Assembly (NCBI GenBank): GCA_003719395.1
Contig: RHMC01000005.1
Span: 30,468-94,467 of the forward strand
From: Streptomyces altiplanensis
GTDB taxonomy: Bacteria; Actinomycetota; Actinomycetes; Streptomycetales; Streptomycetaceae
DNA length: 64,000 bases
Direction of reading: 5' to 3'
The notes beneath the pieces were generated by a model. That model saw only the letters and a list, made by a program, of their open reading frames with translations, was not told where the DNA came from and ran no database searches. Position numbers and translations under genes: made by a program. Below are positions 57,291-64,000 of this stretch, one piece after another (position 1 is the first letter of the stretch; each line of letters begins with the position of its first letter).

Positions 57291-57656
57291 AACGAGCGCC
57301 CTTCCACGGCCCCAGGACGGCCCGGGAGGCGCTCGTGCGTGAGCAGCACCGCATGGGGAGTCCGGCCGCGCCGACTGGTGTCGTCCTCGACTGCCTGGTC
57401 ATGGACGAACAGGAGTTGCTCGCGGCCGTTCACTCTCCGGTCGCGCTGGGGCGCCGAGTCCGAGCTGCCGGCAGGTGGAGCGCCGCACCGCCGGATGGAG
57501 TCGGCGTACCGGGCGCGGCGTTCTCCGTGCGCGCCGTACTCGCCGCCGTGAACCGCACTCCGACGGGTGATCTCGCGTGACCTTTGGGCCGTTCGGGTGG
57601 ATAGGCAGGTCGCCACATTGGACGAAGAGTCACAAGAGTCACGGTGAGGGAGCGGC
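57291..57656. other. Intergenic region without a convincing gene
   Basis: About 365 nt between the dapD hairpin and the small secreted protein gene. The best candidate is a 59-codon frame at 57403-57582 on the plus strand (MDEQELLAAVHSPVALGRRV...), without a clear ribosome site or recognisable family. Given the indel load here it might be a fragment of a broken gene. Nothing else stands out. Confidence 0.3.
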
Positions 57657-57881
57657 ATGAAGGAGCAGCAGGCACGGGCACTGGCCCGGTGGATCACCGG
57701 ATGCGGTGCGGTACTCATGGCGGTGGGGCTGCCCGCCGGGGCGGCGCACGCCGACGAGACGCACAGGGACTCGCACAACGCGCCCCGCGTGATGCTCTTC
57801 TCCACCGGTCAGATCGACGACCCGGCGGAGGACGTGCTGGAGCACGCCGCGATCCTCGGACGGACCTATGTCTGGGACTGA
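57657..57881 (+). CDS. Small secreted protein of unknown function
   Basis: A 74-residue protein with a Sec-type signal peptide (LARWITGCGAVLMAVGLPAG, then AAHA) leaving a mature peptide of about 42 residues, acidic and cysteine-free (DETHRDSHNAPRVMLFSTGQ, then IDDPAEDVLEHAAILG). ATG 57657 has GAGGGAG 6 nt upstream, a strong site. I do not recognise the family. Its last 16 nt overlap the 3' end of the convergent dapA homologue. Export and small size would fit a surface or signalling peptide, but nothing in the sequence proves it. Confidence 0.72.
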   Translation: MKEQQARALARWITGCGAVLMAVGLPAGAAHADETHRDSHNAPRVMLFSTGQIDDPAEDVLEHAAILGRTYVWD

Positions 57882-58829
57882 CCCGGCCCTGCCGGTTCCG
57901 CGGATTCCGAGAGTTCCCCGTACGCCTTGAGCAGCCCGTCGACCGTGGTCGGGCCGGCGGGCTGCAGTGGTTCCCTGACCGGGCCCGCCGGCAGGCCGAG
58001 CGCGCCGAGCAGCCCCTTCGTGGTGACCGTGCCGGGCATGGCCCGACGCCATCGTCAGCGTGACGAGGGGCTGCGCGCGCAGGTGGGCGCGGGCGGCTCC
58101 CGCCGTGTCCCCGGCGTCGTACGCGTCGAGGACCGCCCGCATCGCGCGGGGCGCGGAGTTGGCGACCGTACTGACATAGCCGGCGCCGCCGATCGCGTAG
58201 AGCGGCAGGTTGAGCTCCTCGGAGCCCGAGTAGTACGCGAGGTCCGTCCGGGAGATGACGGTGGCGCTGCCCAGCAGGTCGTGCGCGCAGTCCTTCACCG
58301 CGGTGATGCGCGGATGGCGGGCGAGCCGCAGCATCGTCTCGACCTCGATGCGGGTGCCGGTGCGGCCGGGGATGTCGTACAGCATCAGCGGGACGCCGAC
58401 CGAGTCCGCGACCCGCAGGAAGTGCGCCTCCACGGCCTCCTGGGGCGGCCGGCTGTAGTACGGCGTGACGACCAGCAGCCCGTCGGCGCCTGCCCGTTCG
58501 GCCGCCTGCGCCAGCTCGACGGTGTGCCGGGTGCCGGCGCTTCCCACCCCGGCGAGGACCGCCGCCCGGTCGCCGACCGCCTCGCACACGGCCCGTACGA
58601 GCGCGCTCTTCTCGGTGTCGGTGGTGGTCGGGGACTCGCCGGTGGTGCCGTTCAGTACGAGACCTTCGCAGCCGCCGTCGGACACCAGGCGGTCGGCGAG
58701 CGTCTGGGCGCCGACCAGGTCCAGCGCGCCCTCGGAGGTGAAGGGCGTGATCATTGCGCACAGGGCGCGGCCGAAGGGGCCTGATGCTGTCATACGGTGA
58801 GTCTCGGCCGTCGGATGGTGAAGGTCCAC
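57866..58829 (-). CDS. dapA: DapA/NAL-family aldolase (4-hydroxy-tetrahydrodipicolinate synthase homologue), one frameshift
   Basis: A ~320-residue class I aldolase. It shows ALCAMITPFTSEGALDLVGA, the pyruvate-binding GTTGESPTTTDTEK, VVTPYYSRPPQEAVEAHFLR, YDIPGRTGTRI and the Schiff-base Lys179 in ITAVKDCAHD. The frame slips at about 58040 (one extra base in GCCATG); the restored tail reads MPGTVTTKGLLGALGLPAG... and ends at TAG 57866. GTG 58829 has AAAGGA 8 nt upstream, so it is preferred over ATG 58793. It could be the DHDPS of lysine synthesis or a paralogue acting on another keto acid; proximity to dapD favours the former weakly. Confidence 0.85.
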
Positions 58830-59001
58830 TTAGATTTCCTTTGGGCGAGCGGTAAGCAGGACTGAACAGTCGGGGGTGCGTCGCGTGGTGTCTGGCATGA
58901 TCGGCACTCCGCGGCCGACGGGATCGACGGCGCGGCCAAGGCGATGGAGGCGGCGGCGGGGGCGGACACCTGGCGCGGCACCGAGGCGGGGGAGCAGGCG
59001 T

Positions 59002-59658
59002 ATGAGCGTACGAAGAGCCGGGATCGCGACCGTACTGGTGGTCACCGGAGCGCTGGTCCTGGCGGGATGCGCCGGCGTTCTCGTACCGGACGGCGAGGGC
59101 GAACCGGAGCCGACGCCCACGGCGAAGCCGGTCCCGGCGCACAGCGCCACCCCTTCGGCACCGTCCTCGCCCGGCCCCGCCGCGCGCGGACCGGAGCGGC
59201 CCCCGGCGCCCCCGGCCTCCTCGGCGGGGACCCCGCCGGGCCGCTGTTCGTCCGGGCGCCCCGAGGTGTCCATGGGCGAGGTGCAGGCGGCTCTCGGCCA
59301 CCGGGCCGTCGGACTCACCCTGACCAACTGCGGCAAGGAGCCCCACCAGGTCTACGGGTACGCCACCGTCCAGGCACTGGACCCCGACGGCAAGGTCCTC
59401 GACATCTGGGTGAACCGCGGTTCCTCGTACATGGGCCAGGACAAAGGCCCCGCCTCGGTGATCCTCGACCCGGGCGAGAGCGTGCGGTCGCTCCTTTCCT
59501 GGACGAGCAACCCCTCGGCCGGACGGCTGCGCCAGGCGTCCGCCCTCGCGATCGCCCCGGCCCCCGGTGAGAAAGCGCAGAAGTTTCCGCTGGAGGGCGA
59601 GATGCGCACCGTGGACGAACTCACCCTGACCGCCTGGAGCGCCGGGTCCGCCGGCTGA
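59002..59658 (+). CDS. DUF4232-type lipoprotein
   Basis: A 218-residue exported lipoprotein. The signal peptide (SVRRAGIATVLVVTGALVLA) ends in the lipobox LAGC at residues 20-23, followed by a Pro/Glu/Thr-rich linker (~60 residues) that spans the wall. The C-terminal domain (VGLTLTNCGKEPHQVYGYAT, GPASVILDPGESVRSLLSW) has the DUF4232 pattern of a short beta-sandwich with conserved Cys. ATG 59002 has GGGGGAG 8 nt upstream. Function of the family is unknown. Divergent from the dapA homologue. Confidence 0.82.
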   Translation: MSVRRAGIATVLVVTGALVLAGCAGVLVPDGEGEPEPTPTAKPVPAHSATPSAPSSPGPAARGPERPPAPPASSAGTPPGRCSSGRPEVSMGEVQAALGHRAVGLTLTNCGKEPHQVYGYATVQALDPDGKVLDIWVNRGSSYMGQDKGPASVILDPGESVRSLLSWTSNPSAGRLRQASALAIAPAPGEKAQKFPLEGEMRTVDELTLTAWSAGSAG

Positions 59659-59676
59659 CCGCCTGCCCTCCCGGCC

Positions 59677-60123
59677 TCAGAGGGCGAGCTTGAACCCTTC
59701 GTGGCTGCACGCGAATCCGAGCGAGGCGTAGAAGCGGTGCGCGTCGCTGCGCCGCTTGTCGCTGGTCAGCTGGACCAGCGTGCAGCCACGCTCTCGGGCC
59801 CGCTCGACGGCCCGCGTGACGAGTTCACGCCCGAGCCCCTCCCCGCGCCGGTCCGCCCTGACCCGTACCGCCTCGATGAGGGCCCGTTCGCCGCCGTGCT
59901 TGCCGAGGCCCGGTATGTACGTCGCCTGGAGGCAGCCCAGGACCGTGCCGGACGCGTCGGTCAGGACCAGCATCTCGTTGCGGCTGTCGCTGTCGATCGC
60001 CGCGAAAGCCTGCTCGTACGCCGCGTCGACGACGACCGACGCCGGGTCGACGATCTTCTCCTCGTCGGCGAGGAGGGCGAGGACGGCGGGCAGGTCCTGG
60101 CGGGTGGCGGTACGGAAGATCAT
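59677..60123 (-). CDS. GNAT-family N-acetyltransferase
   Basis: A 148-residue acyltransferase, intact. The acetyl-CoA site is AVRVRADRRGEGLGRELVTR (RxxGxG), with motif B CTLVQLTSDKRRSDAHRFYA and SLGF typical of phosphinothricin/aminoglycoside-type GNATs. The start TARQ DLPAVLALLADEE is standard. Substrate unknown. It converges with the DUF4232 lipoprotein gene and lies downstream of the nuclease terminator. Confidence 0.92.
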   Translation of the reverse strand: MIFRTATRQDLPAVLALLADEEKIVDPASVVVDAAYEQAFAAIDSDSRNEMLVLTDASGTVLGCLQATYIPGLGKHGGERALIEAVRVRADRRGEGLGRELVTRAVERARERGCTLVQLTSDKRRSDAHRFYASLGFACSHEGFKLAL

Positions 60124-60290
60124 GGCCCGGATTCTGGCACAGCCGCGGTGAGCGGTCCGTTCGGCCTCGACCGGACTTCACGCCCCGGCACGGGGGCCGG
60201 GGACGCGCCCCGGTGGAGTGGGTTCGGCGAGGCCGCAGTGGCGGAAGGCGGCCCAGCTGCCCGGGCGTGACGGGTGGCGGCGTGAAGCGG

Positions 60291-60325
60291 TGCACGCCCG
60301 CGCTCGGCTCGCGCGCGGGCGTGCA
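60291..60325 (-). terminator. Terminator of the extracellular nuclease gene
   Basis: A perfect 13-bp stem, TGCACGCCCGCGC (60291-60303) with its complement at 60313-60325 and a 9-nt loop, lies 12 nt after the end of the minus-strand nuclease gene. No U-run. Confidence 0.7.
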
Positions 60326-60337
60326 GGGGAGCGGAGA

Positions 60338-62184
60338 CTACGGGCGGAAGCGCAGCACCTGCGGGTCGTGGTCGCTGTTCTGCTCGGCGAACTCCGCGTT
60401 GATGTGCACGCTGTCGTACGTGAAGTTCCTGATCGACGGGCTGGTCAGGATCTGGTCCAGGACCTGGCTGTTGCCCTGGAAGACGTACGAGTAACGCTCC
60501 GAGCGGGGCAGGGACTTGACCGCCGGGAAGAGCGCGCCGTCCGCCGTCAGCGCCTTCGTCGTCGCCGAGAACTCGAAGTCGTTGATGTCGCCCAGGACCA
60601 GGACGTCCGCGTTCCGCTGGGCCTTGAGGATGTCCTTGACGAAGGAGTTGACCGCCTCCGCCTGCTCCAGCCGCTTGACCTCCGACCCCCGCACCGGCGG
60701 CTGGTGGTGCGACGGCAGGCCCTCGTCGCCGCCCTTCGAGCCGAAGTGGTTGGCGATCACGAAGACCGTACGGCCGTGGAAGGCGAACTCGCCGGCGAGC
60801 GGCTGGCGGCTGTTCTCCCAGGCCGCGTTCGCCGGGTCGATGCGGGCCGGGGGAGTGGGTCAGGGCCGCGCGGCCCTTCTCCCGTACGACACCGGTCGCG
60901 GGTGGCGGCGTCTCCGGCCCCGCGGTCGGTGAAGGAGACCCGCTCGGGGTTGAAGAGGAAGACCTGGCGGATGTTGCCGCCGGGCTCGCCGCCGTCCTTG
61001 TTGTCGGCGGGGTCGACGGTGCGCCAGTCGTAGGACGGGCCGCCGGCCGCCGCGATCGCCGCCGTGAACTTCTTCAGCGTCTCCCCGGCGGAGACCGTGC
61101 CGTCGTTCTTCGCGCCGTTGTCGTCCTGGATCTCCTCCAGGGCGAGGATGTCGGGCGAGGCGAGGTTGTCCACGACCGCCGCCGCCAGCGCGTCGAACTT
61201 CGCCTGCGGGTCACCGGGGTCGAGGTTCTCGACGTTGTACGTCGCCACCGCCAGCTCGCCGCGGTGCTGCGGCCGGGTCGACTCGCGCTCCAGGCCGCGG
61301 TCGGTGACCGTGCCGAGGGTGCGGGCCGTGAGCGTGTAGCCGCCGTACTGGTTGAAGTCCAGGGGCCCTTCGGTCGTGCCCGACAGCACGTCCCCGACGT
61401 TCGCCTTGGGGAACGGCTGCTGGGAGACCGGGGCGAGCTGCTGGATCTGGAGCCGGCCGGTGTTCTGGGAGGTGTACGAGCCGTACACCGTGCCGCCGCG
61501 CCGGTTGTCGTTCTCCTCGGGCTTCACCGTGACCCACAGCTCCGCGTGCGGGTCGGTCGCGCCGACCACGCGCGACGAGCCGATGCGGATGTTGCTGCCC
61601 TCCAGCGACTCGTAGTAGTCGAGGGCGTAGGCAGACGGGTCCAGCGGCAGCGCGTTGATGCTGCCGCCCGCCGCCGGGTCGCCTTCGGGGGCGTACGCGG
61701 CGGGGACGGACTTCGCCGAGACGGTGACCGGCGCGGGCAGCGCGTTGCCCGAGGAGACCACGGTCACCGCCGGCTTGGAGATCTGGGTGAGCGACTGGTT
61801 GCCGGACGAGGTGCCGCCGGGGACGTACTCGCCGACCGTGCCCGACACCTTGACGGCGTCGCCGACGGCGACGGTCGGCGCGGAGCTGGTGAAGACGAAG
61901 ACGCCCTCGCTGGTGGCGGCGTCGGCGTCGGCCCGCGGGTCCTGGAACCAGAAGCCCTTCGAGCCGTACGTCCGCACACCCGTGACGATGCCGGACACGT
62001 CGGTGACCCGCTGCCCCACGAGCGGGGATATCCGGGTGGTGCCCTGGATGTCGTGGATCCGTACCTCAGCGGTGGTGGACGCGGATGCGGAGGCCGAGCC
62101 TGCCAGCAGTCCGCCTGCCAGTGCGGTGGCTACGACGGCCGCGACTGCGGCGGATCTCGGGAGGGAGGAGGGACGGGCTGTCAT
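60338..62184 (-). CDS. Extracellular endonuclease/exonuclease/phosphatase-family nuclease (frameshifted as read)
   Basis: A ~615-residue secreted nuclease. A signal peptide (SLPRSAAVAAVVATALAGGL, ..., ASA) is followed by an OB-fold domain (VRIHDIQGTTRISPLVGQRV, GFWFQDPRADADAATSEGVF), a linker domain and the DNase I-like catalytic domain: LAVATYNVENLDPGDPQAKF, DILALEEIQDDNGAKNDG (catalytic Glu), VIANHFGSKGGDEGL, VLVLGDINDFEFSATTKAL and the final SDHDPQVLRF. The frame breaks near 60900 and again near 60860-60780, within RVSFTDRGAGDAATxTG... and FVIANHFGS. ATG 62184 follows GGAG by 8 nt. Likely used to gain phosphate and nucleotides from external DNA. Confidence 0.88.
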
Positions 62185-62379
62185 CACGTGGCTCCGAGTG
62201 CGAGGGATGAGGGGGGCCGAACGAGGTTCTACGCGCGTCAATCTCTTGTGTGGGCCCAGGGGTTGTCAAGGGGCGCCGGGTGTACGGATCTTGACGGGTA
62301 CATGAACCCGGTGGCATGGGGGCAAATGCGTCTACGCTGGGGGCCGCCCGACCCGCATGCGCCCAAGGAGAACCCCCAG

Positions 62380-63854
62380 ATGTCCGGAGAACGCCCCACC
62401 CTGCCGCCGGTGCGGCTCCACTCCGACGCAGAGCTGGCGCGTGAGGCACTCACCTCGCCCCTGCTCGCGCGCGCCGCGCGGCTCGCCCGGTGGGCGGGGC
62501 CCGCGACCCGGGTCGGCGCGGGTCGGTGAACTCGTCGACGAGCAGCTGCCCGAGGCCGCCGAGCACCTCGGCCTCGCCGCAGACGAGGACGGTGCGGCCG
62601 AGGCGAGCGAGGCCTGGCGGCTCGCCGTCGACACGGGACTTGTCGAGGTGACGGACCCCGGTGAGGGTGCCGATGGCCCGGAGGGCTCGGAGGGCGGCTC
62701 CGGAGCCACGGGGACCGCCACGGCCGGCGAGAACCTGGCGCTGCTCACCGCCGGGAGCCCCCAGGACGTACTCGCCATCTGGCTCGACGCCTTCGACGCG
62801 GTCTTCGCCGACGCCACCGCGCCCGTCCTGGACGACCTCGCCGGGGTCGTGACGAGGACGGGCAGATCGACTTCGAGGCGCTGGAGTGGGACCCGGAGGC
62901 GGAGGCCGAGTTCCTGGAGGGCGTACTCGGCAACCTGTATCTGCTGACCGTCTCCGAGGGGGCGGCGGACGGGCCGGTGCCGCTGCCCGCGCTCGCCGCC
63001 TCGATGATCGTGCCCGACGACATGGGCGAGCCCACCGACGACGTACTGGAGCAGGTGTCGGACGCGATGATGCGCCTCGACGACCAGTTCAGGGTGCTGG
63101 AGCCGATCGGGCTCGTCGCCTACCAGCGGTCGACGAGGCGCTGATGGCGGAGGAGGGCGCGGAGCCCGAGCCGCCCGCCGACGACGAGGACGTCTCCCGG
63201 TACGGAATGGTCGCGCTCACCCCGCTCGGTCTGTACGGGGTACGGGCCCGCATGCTCGAAGCGGGCGTCGACGCGCCGGCCGTCGGCGATCTCGCCGAGA
63301 AGGGTGCGGAGGCGCTGCTCGACGGCATCGCGTACTTCCCCGAGGCGTCGGCCGGCGCCGAGACCCAGCTGTGGCTCGGCCGCCGCGAACCGGCTGCGGC
63401 GGCACGGGAGTTGCTCGCCGCCGCACGCGGCTCCGACACCGGTGCGCCGCTGCGCAGGCTCCGCAGCCAGCAGGCGCTGTCGCTGGTCGGCCCGGAGGCG
63501 GAGGGCGCGGTCCGCGAAGTGCTCGACGACGCGGAACTGGGCGGTCTGGCCCGGGTCTGGCTCGCCGAGCACGGCGCTTCGGACGTGCCGCCGCCGCCCG
63601 AGGAGATGATCTTCTGGCTCGCGATCGACACCATCGCCGCGCAGCTCGACGCGGACGGCGAACCGGACGAGCTCCAGGGGCTGGTGGCGGGCCTGACCGG
63701 GCGGCACAGCGGCTTCTTCGACGCGGCCTGGCGGGTGGACCACCCGGCGACGGCGGACGTCCTGGAGGCGATGGGGCGGCTGCACCCGGACAAGAAGGCG
63801 GCGAAGGAAGCGCGGAAGGCGGCGTTCAAGGCGAGGTCGCGCAGGTCGGGTTGA
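62380..63854 (+). CDS. Conserved hypothetical protein of ~490 residues, three frameshifts
   Basis: I do not recognise a named domain. The protein starts SGERPTLPPVRLHSDAELAR with AAGGAG 9 nt before the ATG, is acidic and mostly helical, and reads through EQLPEAAEHLGLAADEDGAA, LLTAGSPQDVLAIWLDAFDA, EALEWDPEAEAEFLEGVLG, VSRYGMVALTPLGLYGVRAR (a winged-helix-like stretch) and LRRLRSQQALSLVGPEAEGA to the Lys/Ala-rich end RLHPDKKAAKEARKAAFKAR. Frame breaks lie near 62520, 62850 and 63125. No signal peptide or membrane helix. The C-terminal ~200 residues suggest HEAT-like helical repeats (inference). Confidence 0.65.
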
Positions 63855-63880
63855 GGGGACCGGGGCGCGGATGCGGGTGG

Positions 63881-64000
63881 CCCTGCGGGGCCTGCTCGCC
63901 TGCCCGCCCCTTCCCGGCCTGGGGGGCAAGGCCCCCAGGCTCCCGGGCCCTGCGGGGCCTGCTCGCCTGCCCGCCCCTTCCCGGCCTGGGGGGCAAGGCC
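63881..64000. repeat. 53-nt direct repeat, period 67, with terminator-like hairpin, cut by the window end
   Basis: The 53 nt from 63881-63933 recur exactly at 63948-64000, separated by a 14-nt spacer. GCCTGGGGG (63917-63925) and CCCCCAGGC (63932-63940) form a perfect 9-bp hairpin with a 6-nt loop spanning the end of unit 1 and its spacer, 63 nt after the preceding gene. The second unit reaches the window edge, so the array may continue. Confidence 0.85.

Noticed and set aside
57403..57582. 59-codon frame beginning MDEQELLAAV
   Set aside because: No ribosome site, no family, and other frames over the same stretch are also open; kept only as a note in the intergenic entry.
58875..59001. Short Ala/Gly-rich frame upstream of the DUF4232 lipoprotein (AAKAMEAAAGADTWRGTEAG)
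   Set aside because: It has no plausible start and could be chance; the lipoprotein start at 59002 with its own ribosome site explains the region.

Overview
The window is very GC-rich, uses GTG and even TTG starts freely, has GC-rich third codon positions and carries whiA, uvrABC, an RbpA-type protein and several strong hairpin terminators. All of this points to a Streptomyces (or closely related streptomycete) chromosome core region. No tRNA, rRNA, CRISPR array, insertion sequence, phage or conjugative element was recognised. The order uvrC-rapZ-yvcK-whiA ... gap-pgk-tpiA-secG ... pgl-opcA-zwf-tal-tkt / ctaB ... ctaA-ABC exporter / sufR-sufBDC-sufS-sufU-sufT is the deep actinobacterial block also known from Mycobacterium tuberculosis (roughly Rv1420-Rv1466), from memory.

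Layout. 1-2.1 kb: minus-strand gdpD-ogt-small gene-MFS transporter. 2.3-9.4 kb: an MHYT membrane protein, uvrB, then a tellurium/stress module (terD, a TerD fused to a degenerate FtsK-like ATPase, terC) in which terC is preceded by a yybP-ykoY (Mn2+) riboswitch. 9.4-16.4 kb: MHS-type transporter, metallo-beta-lactamase-fold hydrolase, maleylpyruvate isomerase-like protein, uvrA, PfkB sugar kinase. 16.5-22.1 kb: Rieske lipoprotein, then uvrC-rapZ-yvcK-whiA with overlapping start/stop codons. 22.2-28.9 kb: secreted M14 carboxypeptidase, gap, pgk, tpiA, secG. 29-34.6 kb: RbpA-type protein, MFS exporter, pgi, two PH-domain membrane proteins. 34.7-41.4 kb: minus-strand pentose-phosphate operon tkt-tal-zwf-opcA-pgl ending at a U-tailed terminator. 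41.7-47 kb: haem O/A synthesis (ctaB, ctaA), a FluG-like amidohydrolase and an ABC exporter. 47-53.9 kb: the complete SUF iron-sulphur operon with a SufR operator. 53.9-64 kb: more lineage-specific genes: SMR efflux pump plus TetR regulator with palindromic operators, dapD, a dapA homologue, lipoprotein, acetyltransferase, extracellular nuclease, a conserved hypothetical gene and a direct repeat cut by the window edge.

How it works together. The genes cover nucleotide excision repair (UvrA, UvrB and UvrC all within 16 kb, plus Ogt), central carbon flux (lower glycolysis, Pgi and the full oxidative pentose phosphate pathway giving NADPH), haem A for cytochrome oxidase, Fe-S cluster assembly, and control of sporulation division (WhiA) and cell-wall/carbon balance (RapZ, YvcK).

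Caution. About 21 of 58 genes, including normally essential or highly conserved ones (uvrB, tkt, yvcK, sufD, dapD), carry one or more +/-1 frameshifts whose flanking frames are perfectly conserved. The density and the mix of insertions and deletions in GC-rich runs look like sequencing/assembly error rather than real decay. Such genes are therefore given with their full frame-restored span and the approximate break points.
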